Shown here in pieces: positions 9,448 to 21,489 of a DNA stretch of 64,000 nt. Within the stretch, counting starts at the first letter, position 1. Each line of letters begins with the position of its first letter. The stretch lies in NCBI GenBank assembly GCA_964017125.1, contig CAXHKU010000897.1:62001-126000 (forward strand), given 5' to 3'. Source of the DNA: Flabesymbios commensalis (Eukaryota > Annelida > Polychaeta > Terebellida > Flabelligeridae). The notes beneath the pieces were generated by a model that worked only from the letters and a program-made list of their open reading frames with translations, did no database searches and was not told the origin of the DNA. The position numbers and the translations under genes are program-made.

Positions 9448-9692
9448 TTAACCCTTTAACCGCCAAATTATTCAATCTGAATTTCCACCCACTTGAAGTT
9501 GTGTCTCGCTGACGCGATCCACAACTTCAAGTGAGTGAAATTATTCAGATTTGACAAAATAGAGGTCAACTGTTTTCACATATTGCTGATTGATGTCACG
9601 TTGTATCTTTAACATGTTTACAAGGTGGTCCATAATGTACTAATAAAAAATGAAAACCCGAATATTTGCGGCACCGGCGGTTAAAGGGTTAA
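9448..9692 (+). mobile_element. MITE-1, unit 2
   Basis: Complete 245 bp copy with TTAA at both ends and matching CCCTTTAACCGCC/GGCGGTTAAAGGG termini. This is the cleanest example of the family together with unit 9. Confidence 0.8.
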
Positions 9693-9979
9693 CTCAGTGG
9701 TGTCTCAATGCTGGGCCTGATCACCGGCGATCTCACCCACGGTTGGTTTAATGTTGGGCCAGCGTCGTAGACGGTGAGCGAACATTAGCTGAGCAGTGAT
9801 CAGCATTTGCGTGTCTTTTGATGCTGGATGGCATGCTGGCCAATACCGGTGGCTCGTTTGTTTCAGCAGTGGCGAATACCCTGGCGGTAACCAATGTGTG
9901 CACGCATTTCCAGGCTAGAAATATTGAAGCATGGCATTTGATTGGCTGATAGAAATACCAGGTTGCCAACGACCCCAGG

Positions 9980-10089
9980 GCCCATATTCTCGTACAAATT
10001 ACGATACATCGTAGGCTTCTGATTGGTCGAGACGGTCGTCTCTACCAATCAGAAGCCTACGATGTATCGCAACTTGTACGAGAATACGG
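9980..10089. mobile_element. 110 bp fold-back element, unit 2
   Basis: An almost perfect palindrome, with arms of ~50 bp around a short centre (GAGACGGTCGTCTC). It is flanked by CCCCAGG on both sides. The unit 8 counterpart near 51,200 has a single CCCCAGG and no insertion. The end sequence (GGCCC-ATATTCTCGTAC / GGGCC-GTATTCTCGTAC) resembles MITEs of cut-and-paste elements, but the family is not certain and the target duplication could be shorter (CAG). Confidence 0.75.
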
Positions 10090-10225
10090 CCCCAGGGATT
10101 TGCACCCGGTGTATGTTTGTATAGTGTGAGAATGGAGTAGTCTTAATCAAATCAGTTTTGCTAAACGTTGGTAGTATTGGCAATGTATTGGCTATGTATT
10201 GGCAAGACAAGATTATTGTATGATT

Positions 10226-10314
10226 TTAACTTCGAGTCCTGGTCGTCCGAGGACGCTACCTCAAGGGTACGGAAGTTCCGAACAAGCCTGAATCTTTACG
10301 AGTGAGCGGGGAAG
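10226..10314 (-). mobile_element. SINE-B monomer, first of two in unit 2
   Basis: A shortened version with CGAGGACGCTACCTCAAGG on the plus strand, as in units 8 and 9. It is one of two copies produced by the local duplication in unit 2. Confidence 0.55.
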
Positions 10315-10542
10315 AAATGGCAGCTACATGTCAAAGTGTGCACGTATTTCCGGACTAGAAATATTGAAGCATGACACGTGACCGGCAAGCTATAATACGA
10401 GGTTGCCAAAGCACCCTGAGATATTTCACCCCAGCCATTTGAACCTGGTGTATGCTAGTAACGTGCAGTAGCCTTAATCAGTTAGGCTAAACTGTGGTAG
10501 TGCCCTATACATTGACAATACACGTATATTGTACGATTTTAA

Positions 10543-10657
10543 CTCGTGATGAGACAGGATTCGAAATTCAAACCCTGGTTATCTGAGGCCGAGGGCGCTA
10601 CCTCTAAGGTACGGAGGTTCCCAACAAGACTGAATCTTTACGAGTGAGCGGGGAAGA
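10543..10657 (-). mobile_element. SINE-B monomer, second of two in unit 2
   Basis: The longer version, like that of unit 1. Confidence 0.6.
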
Positions 10658-11718
10658 AAAGCTAGCTGTAAGAGGATTATGATGAACAGACAGCACCAGG
10701 TCACCCCCGGACATCTACCTCCATCACGTCATTGATTGCTCCACCTTAAGGTCTCACGACACAATTTAGTACTCTAAATACAGGTGACTCTGGGGGTTGT
10801 GGCCGACTGACATGCGATACACTGATCGCGGGATGCGACAAAAAGGAGATGTCCAGCCAATATTGATTTAATGTTGGGCCAGTGTCGAAGTCGGTGGACC
10901 AGCATTGAACCAGTAGTGGGTCAACGTCTTGTGTTTGGAATTTCAGCAAACACTAGACATTGGTCGGATGACGGGTCAAAGTTAGAACAGCGTTACAAAC
11001 GGTGACCCAGTATTGCTCCATGAGCATGGCTCCATCTTTCGTGGGTTGCCGGGCTGCGGCAATCTTTGGAACCACAAGCTCCTTGTTTGGAACGACCAGC
11101 GAGAGACGGTGTACTAGTAATAGCTTAGTGGTTGGCCCTTGCACCAGACATTGATCCCGGCACTGGTAAAATACCTTTCTCAACAAAAGAGATGTTGAAC
11201 CAATTGCGCATTAGTGTTGGTCCAGCGTCGCAGACTATGGACCAACATCAAAACAAAATTGGCTGAGTTTCTCGTGTTTGCTGGATATACCTATGCAAAG
11301 AATGAATTCTAACAAATTAATTGCAGGTCAAAGAATATGACATTCGTGCAGAATCCAACCAAACTTGGTATTTCAATCAACGTAAACACGTGATTGGGCT
11401 AATGTAGGGCGAGCGTCGCAGATGGTGGGCCAACATTAAATCAACATTAGTTCAACGTCATACCCAGATGATAGGCAAACATCACCAAATGCTGTATCGT
11501 TATTCGCCCACAGTCTACGACGCTGGCCCAGCATAGAAACAAGCATTAGCTCAATTAGATCTAATGTTTATTGGATGCCGGTTAGCATTTGTTTGATGCT
11601 TGGCCAATGATGTCATCGCTGGCCGCCCAGCACCAGGTAGATGTAATACCAGCGTCTTCTGCTGTGCAGGACCATCGAGTGTAATGGTGGATCTTTGTGA
11701 TGATGGTGACAGGCGTCA

Positions 11719-11971
11719 TTAACCCTTTCAGCGCGGGGATCATCTTTAGACGTCAGAATCTGACGTCTTTAGACGTCAGATTCTGACGCCTAAAGATGGT
11801 CCCCGCACTGAAAAAGTAAAATATTTAAAATGGCCGTAGACCCATAACATAGGTATTCAAATGAAGCGGAAAGAGCTAATTAAGACATTTATGATGATGA
11901 TTTCAAATTAAAAAACCCTTTGATCTCCTGGTTTATACAAAAATATTCCAGCGCTTTTAGTTTAGGGCTAA
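11719..11971 (+). mobile_element. MITE-2, unit 2
   Basis: TTAA-CCCTTTCAGCGCGGGG at the left. The right end GCGCTTTTAGTTTAGGG-CTAA carries a short insertion. The internal GACGTC palindrome is complete. Confidence 0.7.
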
Positions 11972-13465
11972 GGATCTGTGTATAGGGCCTCAGCAATAGC
12001 CATTATAGTCCAGAGGTAGCATAGACATAGTGCTAGCGTCTTCTGTTTTGATGGACCATCGAGTATAATGGCAGATTTTTGTGATGATGGTGGCAGGCGT
12101 CCAGAAGAACCTGTGTATAGGGTCGTGGTCTCAGCTATAACCATATAACCATAATAGTCCAGAAGCAGACTTAGTGTCAGCGTCTTCTGCTGTGCAGGGC
12201 CATCGAGTGTAATGGCAGATGATCTTTGTGATGATGGTGTGAGGGAGGCAGGCGTCGTTAAGAACCTGTGTAAATGGTCGTGGTCTCAGCGGGGATTAAC
12301 CATCATAGTCCAGAGGTAGTCTATATGTTATACTGTGTCTTCTGCTCGCCATCGAGTGTAATGGCAGATGATCTTTGTGATGTTGGTGTGAGGAAGGACA
12401 TGTGTAAAGGATTGTGGTCTCAATAGGGGAAAAACATGATAAACCATCATAGTCCAGAGGTAGTCTAGACACTATATACCATGAATGCTAGAATTTAAAA
12501 TGAATTTTAATGTAAACATGAAATTTATTGATATTTCAACCCAATCAAAATATGTATTATGCATTTCTGACATTATGTGATTATGAAACATACATTGTAT
12601 TATTTTCCAAATATTGTACAAATATTATCAAAACAATATCTACAATATTTGAAATGGCAGCTTTTAGACAGTTATTATCCAGATCTGATCACTAAAAATT
12701 TACATTTTTAGCCATTTTTAGGATTATCTAGACGATGGCTACATAATTGCTGTAAGACGTTATCTACACATTATATAAACATTATTCAGACATTAATTTC
12801 TAGACATTGCATGTGTCATTTTAACATCATCAGGACTATATATACATTACGTAGATATTATTTGTGATGATAATTAAAGACAAATCATGTTATTGGACAA
12901 CACATTTTTGCTAAATTTGTCTTTTTTCTTAGTCGTAAATAAAAGACATATATTTCCACTTAAAAACATTAAATATAAAAATAGAATTTCCGAACTTGCG
13001 AATATAATTAAAATAAAATAATTATTCACACATTAAAATAAATGTAATGCTGGTTCAAGGTGTGAAATCTGAAAAAATAATAGACAGCACACTAAATCGG
13101 GAATTACATGTGATAGCACACAATGTGTGGTTCAACTCCCCATTGCCGTCAGTGAGACACAAGCTGTCAACAAATCCTTCATTCACAGTTTTTGCACCTG
13201 TTCTCCCTGCATGAATTTCTCTTGTGTCTTTTATCCAGCGGTGCTTGTTTTTATCGGCGCGTCTCGTTAGATAGCAGCCATTTGCAGAATTAAAAAGACT
13301 ATAACGATCGACTAATAAACATGTAAATGCAGCGGAATGACTCTATAAACCAGTGGCGTCCCATGTTATGTGCGACAGGGTGGAGTGTAGACTGTTACAC
13401 TGTGGGGGACATAGAAGAGTGTAGGCCTACACTGTTACCACTGTGGGGGACTGCTTTCTATCAGA

Positions 13466-13481
13466 CACTGCAATCTGGTGG
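13466..13481 (-). promoter_or_regulatory. CTCF-like motif, weakened, unit 2
   Basis: One substitution in the core (CCACCAGATTGCAGTG). Confidence 0.2.
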
Positions 13482-13946
13482 TGCTTACATGCACTAACCT
13501 CATCTTCACTGATGTCACAGGCTTTTAAAAGAAGAGTTTTTAAAACAGTTTTCTGCTAATCCATCCTGTGCTTTCAACATAAACATGAATATTATTGTAG
13601 GCAAGTTATCAGAGAATGAATGAAATGAATGAATGGGTCTGAATATGTTGACATGTCAATTATGAAAAATATATCTTGCTTTCTGATCTTAACTGAAAAT
13701 ATTTAAAAAATCATTACAAAAATTAAAAACACTGAAAAAAGACTAAACTAGTTGTATTTCCAATTCGTATACTACCATGTAAACAAAAGTATGTGCAGTA
13801 CATGTATACAACATTTCATAGCACAAATACCCGCAGTCCCAGACAATGGAATCCAGGGTACTTCAAAAGACACCGACGTAAATTGGTGTGTAAAAGTGAG
13901 AGATTGGAAGATTCCCCTGCAGCACCGTCTGTCTGGGCCGACGGTA

Positions 13947-14822
13947 TTAATATGTTGCCCAATGCTGTGCTAGCGTTCGTTGTCTGGATTTTGATTTATG
14001 TTCAAGCTATGCATTAAACTATTTTTTATTTATTTCCGGTTTGTCCCAGCGCAGAGGTAAACCTGCAACATAAATCTGGGCTTCACGGTTCAGAGACAAC
14101 GCCTGGTCTAGTAGATTGTCATATGAAATAATAATCTTCCCAAGTGTATTATTGGCCAAAATCATTTGTTCCACAAAAAGGAACTATTTTATCACTGTCC
14201 TTGTATCCGTCGTTAATTCCTAGATCATTACTATTTCTGTTGATTGTATCCCCACGTTTGACATAAGAGCAGGTTTTCCTAGTCCTGTTTTTAAATCTAC
14301 GTCCTATGCCGGCTCCGAGAGAGCTGCTGAATAAAGTGGTTTTACCTTGTGTTTTATCACCTTCATCCTTCGCCTTCAATGCCTTTGTATGATCCAATGT
14401 AGGCCTAGGAGTTGCTGATTTTCTCAAATCTGCGACTTCGGTTTTAGGCCTAGTGGTTAGGGCGTATCAGTCAGTACAGGAGTAGATGGTGTAGTAGGCC
14501 TACAGGATTGCGGCTGCTTTGTTTTTGTCGGTTTCTTTCTAGGTTTCTTGCCTTTCGTTGTGGCGGAATGTTTTTTGTATAATACTGTTGTGAAAGTCGT
14601 GGACTTATCAGTATCCCCAGCATTGTCATTTACTATTATTTCATCATCAGACTTATTCCGTTGATTTAATCTGTTTGACAACCAGGAAATTTCATGTCTT
14701 AATCAATTTTTTTCTTCTAAATGACTCGTATTATGTCTCTGTGGTTTCGTAATTTCTTTTTTCTTCATTTTTAGTTCCTGTGTAGAGTTCTTACTGGCTC
14801 CCTTATGACTGTGGATACGCAT
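13947..14822 (-). pseudogene. SGNH-like ORF, copy in unit 2
   Basis: Homologue of the unit 1 ORF. The readable frame is split into several pieces (for example 14,457-14,681 and 14,149-14,427), so this is the most damaged of the four copies. The SLGAGIGRR and KRGDTINR motifs and the GTND block are recognisable. It keeps the longer C-terminal end (HWATY) that units 1 and 5 have lost. Confidence 0.45.
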
Positions 14823-14828
14823 GTTGCT

Positions 14829-15131
14829 TTATTTCAGTTTATATTTAAGATATTCTTTCTCGTTGTTTGATTTTTCCAATTCAGCTTGACTTTCGCGTAA
14901 TTGTCTGATAAGATGTTCTATATTTTCAAGTTGTGACGGGCATGCTTTTTGTTGTTCGTCGCTAGCAGCACTGATAGGGCTCGTAACAGTGGCGACACTA
15001 CCACTATCTAAATTTACCACAACTGGCTCACTAGAGCTTAAAGTGTCCTCATCGTTTTGCAGCTCGACTTGGTTCTCCTCTAGCTGTTTAATGATTTCCT
15101 GTTGACTTGTATCTGACGTCAGATTGTTCAC
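14829..15131 (-). CDS. Coiled-coil ORF, copy in unit 2
   Basis: Same 100-codon frame as the unit 1 copy with a few substitutions (for example ESQAELEKS for ENQAGLEKS). GTG at its start, open upstream without an ATG, the same terminal TAA, and the same two-codon gap to the next ATG. It has stayed open in every copy seen, which may reflect recent amplification rather than selection. Confidence 0.45.
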   Translation of the reverse strand: MNNLTSDTSQQEIIKQLEENQVELQNDEDTLSSSEPVVVNLDSGSVATVTSPISAASDEQQKACPSQLENIEHLIRQLRESQAELEKSNNEKEYLKYKLK

Positions 15132-15410
15132 ATATACATAGCGGTTGACATGACGCTTTAAGGTGATAAAATAACGTTTTTTACCCTTTTTGTGCCAGGG
15201 TGACCTTGTCTCACGTGAATGATGTAGTCATGTGGTGAGTCAGATGGAAGAGGTCATGACATGACCCGGTGACCTAGGGACATGACCCGGTGACTTGGTG
15301 ACCTGGTGACTGGTCTTGTGGTGATACGACACGACATTTTAGTGACAGAGGGCAGAGTCTCCAGCAGACTAACCCAGCAAACAGACACCGTCTGCGATGC
15401 TGGCCACGAT

Positions 15411-15748
15411 TTAACCCTGGTGCTGCTGAATACATTATAGTTTGTTACTAGTTTTCATTCATTTGAAGCTGGAATCGCTAACGCAAATTCCAGCTTCAAA
15501 TGACGAAAAATATCACTATACTATATTATCGTTTATTACTATTTTTCGTCATTTGAAGTTGGAATTGCTGACGCAAATTCCAGCTTCAAATGACGAAAAA
15601 TATTACTATTTATGAGAAATAGAGAGATACAAAATATATATTTGATTAGGTGAGCATCTATCTCTGTATTTATGGACTTCAGTGGTATTTTATTCAGTCT
15701 ACAACTTGTTAAAAACTATATGTAAGGCTCAAGCAGCACAATGGTTAA
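15411..15748 (+). mobile_element. MITE-3, unit 2
   Basis: Complete 338 bp copy, with both hairpins and both TTAA targets kept. Confidence 0.75.
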
Positions 15749-16190
15749 AGCAGCACGGCCCCGTGTTTGCTGGGAGGGAGTGACCTGGTGACCTTAGGTC
15801 ACGACCTTCCGTCTTATTTTAGAGACAGGGGGCAGGATAAGGAGTGAAGTCGGGAGGTGGCTCCTCCCCTGACACCCGCCGTCAGATGGGATTAAGGGGT
15901 CAGGGGTCAGGGGGAGAGGGTGATGCTGTCCAGGTCAGGGCTCGTCTCTGGGGAGGGAGGGGGGCATATTTGACTTTGAAAGAGGAAATCAAGCAGTAAC
16001 CTGGTAACCCTGGCGACGTAGGCGCAGACAGGGCTTCACGACAGTGGAAAACATACAACAAAATAGTTATTGTTTATCACCAGCTTTATTTGCGTAGGGT
16101 TTTCCTTCCATATTTTCTTCGTACATGCAATTTTTTTGCATTACCTTTATTCGTGTTTTACTCTTACTCGTTTATGTATCAATGTATTCC

Positions 16191-16336
16191 CGTTCGTTCG
16201 TTCGTTTTTTCGCTCATTCGTTCGTTCGTTCGTTCGTTACTTCCTTCGTTAGCTAGTCAGTCAGTCAGTCAATCAGTCAGTCAGTCAGTCAGTCAGTCAG
16301 TCAGTCAGTCAGTCAGTCAGTCAGTCGTCAGTCAGG
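16191..16336 (+). repeat. CGTT and GTCA microsatellites, unit 2
   Basis: Same locus with a longer GTCA run. Confidence 0.95.
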
Positions 16337-17578
16337 GTTAGTGCCACTCATTCGCAACGTGAGAAAACTCCGTGACCGAGAGGTAACGTGCTCGACCTCA
16401 GAGACATTATATAAATTGGTTTATATGTTTATGTCAACACCCATTCAAATTGAATTTTTCTTAGCCCAATATTTAAATACACATTATATTTATCACAAAA
16501 GTTAATTAATAGGACAACTGAATAAGAATATGCTTGATATATTTTTCGAGAATTACCTTTTTTATTTTAGCATACGGGTAAATTAATGACAGTGGTGACA
16601 GAAAATGGACAATAAAATGGCCAATAACAAATTACCCTTGTACTGATCATGCTGATAGGTTCATACATTATTTTATCTAAAATATATAAAGCATCTGTTT
16701 TGTTAGATGTAGAGTAGTAGGTCATATAGTTTAATTTATGAAATGTCTATCTTTTATAAAGGGACACATTTTTCGTCATTTAAAGCTGGCACTTTCACAT
16801 GAACGAAGACACTGCTACCCTGCAAACGCTTAAACTTGACAATGTTGGCACATTCGTCTAAGCCGCTGATCCACTATCACACCAACGCTAGGTGAACGGC
16901 TCCTGTTGGCTGACTGGACAGGGTTACCAGGGAGCAGTTAATAACAGGTTTCCAGTTTATTCATCGACATCACGCCCTGCAGAATCAGACGTAATGTAAG
17001 ATCAGTCAGAGAAATACATTTAGAGGACGAGACGGAAACATTTATCTTTATCATCGACTTCTGGGGATAGATGTGTTTCGTCGCTTGTCCCAGCACACCA
17101 ATCTGTTTCTATAGCAACACATTAAGCTGATATGATAAATTTAATTTCTTTAATTTAGCGCTAAAGGGGATCATTTCCCCAAAGGTCCATATATATCAGA
17201 CCAAGAATGAGACAGGAAGTCAAGGCTTGTTTAATATTAGCAAATCGTCTGCAACGTTGAGTCAGCATTAATCCAACATTGACTTAACATCTCATCTTTC
17301 TATGGAACATGCAATATGTCGGGTTGGATTGATTTTGAAATCGACCAAGGGAGAGTAATTGCCAATTTTGGTGAGCTTTAGGGCGGTGTCTGGTCAAGAC
17401 TGTTTTTTCTCTCCTTTTTTCTGTTAAGACGGGCACGTTCCTGGGATGGCATCTTAGCTCGTTTTTTCTAGAAATCTTAACATGGAGGAGATGTTGCTGC
17501 TTTGGTGTAATTGCTCCTCTCTCCTGATGAATGGCCACCGGTTTTCAAAGGAAGGCATAAACCCACATTCACAAGACG

Positions 17579-17641
17579 TTAACCCTTTACCTGCAAAATT
17601 ATTCAATCTGAATTTTTACTCACTTGAAGTTGTGTCTCGCT
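17579..17641 (+). mobile_element. MITE-1 fragment, unit 3
   Basis: Only the left end and half the hairpin remain. The sequence switches at TCGCTG into the 3' half of SINE-A2. Confidence 0.7.
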
Positions 17642-17745
17642 GTATATACTGTAACAGTGCTCCAGATTGTTCAAATATCCGGAGTGTGCAGTACTGTCTA
17701 TGGTATTGTGCTGTATAAAAAAAACCTTGAAATCATTTTATAATA
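17642..17745 (+). mobile_element. SINE-A2 3' half, unit 3
   Basis: The tRNA head is lost. The remaining body starts at TATATACTGTAACAG, fused to MITE-1. Confidence 0.65.
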
Positions 17746-17842
17746 ATTATTGAACGGCATATATTATAGTATGCAGCACTGCCCTGTTAACCTGACCCCT
17801 AGAACGCGTATTACAATCAGACTATTATACTCAATTCTGAAT

Positions 17843-17953
17843 ATAACTCTTACAACGCTGAAATATTTATGCATAAACCATGAGATTATACAGAAGGGTT
17901 TCGTTTTCAATTTGAAATCTTCATAAAGTCAATCCCTGCATTGCAAGGGTTAA
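17843..17953 (-). mobile_element. MITE-2, old inverted, deleted, unit 3
   Basis: Same locus as in unit 1, but the middle, including the GACGTC palindrome, has been lost. Confidence 0.6.
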
Positions 17954-18417
17954 GATTGTACCAGCTTTTCATGTTATCCTTTCAATCCCACGAATCACGA
18001 TTATTAATAAATTAAAACACATTGAATTCACCTGAAAAGGAAACAAGAGCCTCGATCCACAAGAGAAGCTTCGATTACGTGACTTATAATTGTTTCAATA
18101 TTATTGTGTATGAATTATGTTTGCACTAATAGGAAGCAGCTACTTTTGTAAGGATTTGCAAAGCTGAACTCGTGCATGTCACTCTCGCTCTTGCTCACAC
18201 TTACCAATGTGTGCACGTATTTCCGGACTAGAAATATTGAAGCATGACACGTGACCGGCAAGCTATAATACGAGGTTGCCAAAGCACCCTGAGATATTTC
18301 ACCCCAGCCCTTTGAACCCGGTGTATGTTAGTAACGTGCAGTAGCCTTAATCAGTTAGGCTAAACTGTGGTAGTGCCCTATACATTGGCAATACACGTTT
18401 ATTGTACGATTTAAACT

Positions 18418-18530
18418 TGTGATGAGACAGGATTCGAAATTCAAGCCCTGGTGATCTGAGGCCGAGGGCGATACCTCTAAGGTACGGAAGTTCCCAACAA
18501 GACTGAATCTTTACGAGTGAGCGGGGAAGA
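18418..18530 (-). mobile_element. SINE-B monomer, unit 3
   Basis: Same locus as in unit 1. Confidence 0.6.
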
Positions 18531-19555
18531 AAAGCTAGCTGTGAGAGGATTATGATGAACAGACAGCACCAGGTCACCCCCGGAGATCTGCCTCCATCAC
18601 GTCATTGATTGCTCCACCATAAGGTCTCACGACACAATTTATTACTCTAAATACAGGTGACTCTGGGGGTTGTGGCCGACTGACATGCGATACACTGATC
18701 GCGGGATGCGACAAAAAGATGTCCAGCCGAAATTGATTTATTGCTGGGCCAGTGTCGAAGTCGGTGGACCAGCATTGAACCAGTAGTGGGTCAACGTCTC
18801 GTGTTTGGGATTTCAGCAAACACTAGACATTAGTAGGATGACGGGTCAAAGTTAGAACAGCGTTACAAACGGTGACCCAGTATTGCTCCATGAGAATGGC
18901 TCCATCTTTCGTGGGTTTCCGGGCTGCGGCAATCTTTGGAACGGCCAGCGAGATACAGTGTACTAGTAATAGCTTAGTGGTTGGCCTTCGCACCAGACAT
19001 TAATCCCGACACTTGTAAATTACCTTTCTCAACAAAAGCGATGTTGAACCAATTGCACATTAGTGTTGGTCCAGCGTCGCAGACTATGGACCAACATCAA
19101 AACACAATTGGCTGAGTTTCTCGTGTTTGCTGGATGTACCTATGCAAAGAATGTGGTCTAACAAATTAATTGCAGGCCAAAGAATATGACATTCGTGCAG
19201 AATCCAACCAAACTTGGTATGACAACCAACCATGAAACGTAGACACGTGATTGGGTTAATGTTGGGCGAGCGTCGCAGATGGTGGGCCAACATTAAATGC
19301 CCATTAGGTCAACGTCATACCCATATGATAGGCAACCATCACCAAATGTTGTATCGTTATTCGCACACCGTCTACGACGTTGGCCCAACATAGAACCCAA
19401 CATTAGCTCAATTAGATCTAATGTTTATTGGATGCCGGTTAGCATTTGTTTGATGCTTGGCCAATGAAGTAATCGTAATGTAATACCAGCGTCTTCTGCT
19501 GTGCAGGACCATCGAGTGTAATGGCAGATCTTTGTGATGATGGTGACAGGCGTCA

Positions 19556-19735
19556 TTAACCCTTTCAGCGCGGGACCATCTTCAGACGTCAGAATCTGAC
19601 GTCTGACATCGTCAGATTCTGACGTCTAAAACAGCACTGAAACAGTACAAGACATTTTTGATGATGATTTAAAATTGAAAAAAAACCTTTGGTCTCCCGG
19701 GTTATACAAAAATATTCCATCGCTTTGAGGGTTAA
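19556..19735 (+). mobile_element. MITE-2, internally deleted, unit 3
   Basis: 180 bp with TTAA on both sides and clean ends (CCCTTTCAGCGCGG / CGCTTTGAGGG). ~65 bp of the interior is missing. Confidence 0.7.
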
Positions 19736-21016
19736 GGATCTGTGTATAGGGTCTCAGCAATAATCATTATTCCAGAGGTAGTTTAGACCAAGGAGATTAT
19801 ATGTCAATACAAGCTCCTTGGTCTAGACATAGTCATAGTGTCAGCGTCTTCTGTTGTGTAGGATCATCGAGTTTAATGGCAGATTTTTGTGATGATGGTG
19901 GCACGCGACTAATAAGGACCTGTGTATATAGGGTCGTGGTCTCAGCTATAACCATATAACCATTATAGTCCAGAAGCAGACATAGTGCCAGCGTCTTCTG
20001 TTGTGCAGGACCATCGAGTGTAATGACAGATGATCTTTGTGATGATGGTGTGAGGGAGGCAGGCGTCGTTAAGGACCTGTGTAAATGTTCGTGGTCTCAG
20101 CAGGGATTAACCATCATAGTCCAGAGGTAGTCTATATGTTATACTGTGTCTTCTGCTCACCATCGAGTGTAATGGCAGATGATCTTTGTGTTGATGGTGT
20201 GTAATGGCAGATGATCTTTGTGTTGATGGTGTGAGGAAGGACATGTGTAAAGGATTGTGGTCTCAATAGAGGAAACACATGATTAACCATCATAGTCCAG
20301 AGGTAGTCTAGACACTATATACCATGAATGCTAGAATTTAAAATGAATTTTAATGTAAACATGAAATTTAATGATATTTCAACCCAGTCAAAATATGTAT
20401 TATGCATTTCTGACATTATGTGATTATGAAGCATACATTGTATTATTTTCCAAATATTGTACAGATTTTATCAAAACAATATCTCCAATTTTTGAAATAG
20501 CAGCTTTTAGACAGTTATTATCCAGGACTGATCACTAAAAGTTTACATTTCTAGCCATTTTTAGGATTATCTAGACGATGGCTACATAGTTGCTGTAAGA
20601 CGTTATCTACATATTATATAAACATTATTCAGATATTAACTATTTATTTCTAGACATTGCATGTGTTTTTTTAACATCATCAGCACTATATATACATTAC
20701 GTAGACATTATTTGTGATGATAATTAAAGACAAATCATGTTATTGGACAACACATTATTGCTGAATTTGTCTTTTTTCTTAGTCGTAAGTAAAAGACATA
20801 TATTTCCACTTAAAAACATTAAATTTAAAAATAGAATTTCCGAACTTGCGAATATAATTAAAATAAAATAATTAATCACACATTAAAATATATGTAATGC
20901 TGGTTCAAGGTGTGAAATCTGAAAAAATAATAGACAGCACACTAAATCAGGAATTACATGTCATAGCACACAATGTGTGGTTCAACTCCCCATCGCCGTC
21001 AGTGAGACACAAACTG

Positions 21017-21250
21017 TCAAAAAAAACCTCCATTCACAGTTTTTGCACTTGTTCTCCCTGCATGAATTTCTGTTGTGTCTTTTATCAAGCGGTGCTTGTT
21101 TTTATCGGCCCATCTCGTTAGATAGCAGCCATTTGCAGAATTAAAAAGACTATAACGATCGTGGGAGCGACGGCTAATGTAAATGCAGCGGAATGACGCT
21201 ATAAACCGGTGGCGTCCCGGGTAATATGTGCGACAGGGTGGAGTGTACAC
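21017..21250 (-). pseudogene. RWIKD-motif fragment, unit 3
   Basis: Homologue of the unit 8 fragment. It reads HRLIKDTTEIHAGRTSAKTV, with Leu replacing Trp of the motif, and stops early. A further remnant lies in unit 4 at ~28,950-29,150 and in unit 2 at ~13,180-13,370. Confidence 0.25.
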
Positions 21251-21323
21251 GGTTACACTGTAGGGGACAGGGAGGAGTGTAGGCCTACACTGTTACCACT
21301 ACGGGGGACTGCTTTCTATCAGA

Positions 21324-21339
21324 CACTGCCATCTGGTGG
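21324..21339 (-). promoter_or_regulatory. CTCF-like motif, unit 3
   Basis: Same full-consensus motif as in unit 1. Confidence 0.3.
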
Positions 21340-21489
21340 TGCTTACACACACTAACCTCTTTCTCACTTCCTTAAACCAGCTGATGTACAGGCTTTCAAA
21401 AGAAGAGTTTTTTGAAACAGTTCTCTTCTAATTCGTCCTGTGCTTTCAACATAAACATCAATATTATTATAGGCAACCGTGGATAAGTT

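Larger units (their letters stand above)
8826..16957 (+). repeat. Array unit 2
   Basis: Second copy, 8,132 bp, in the same order as unit 1. It lacks SINE-A. It has a deletion joining the SINE-A2 head (~9841-9895) directly to the GTGTGCACG segment, as in units 8 and 9. It carries the 110 bp fold-back insertion (9980-10089). It has a local ~440 bp tandem duplication: the segment starting with GTGTGCACG occurs at ~9896 and again at ~10337. The two-ORF cassette is present. Confidence 0.9.
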
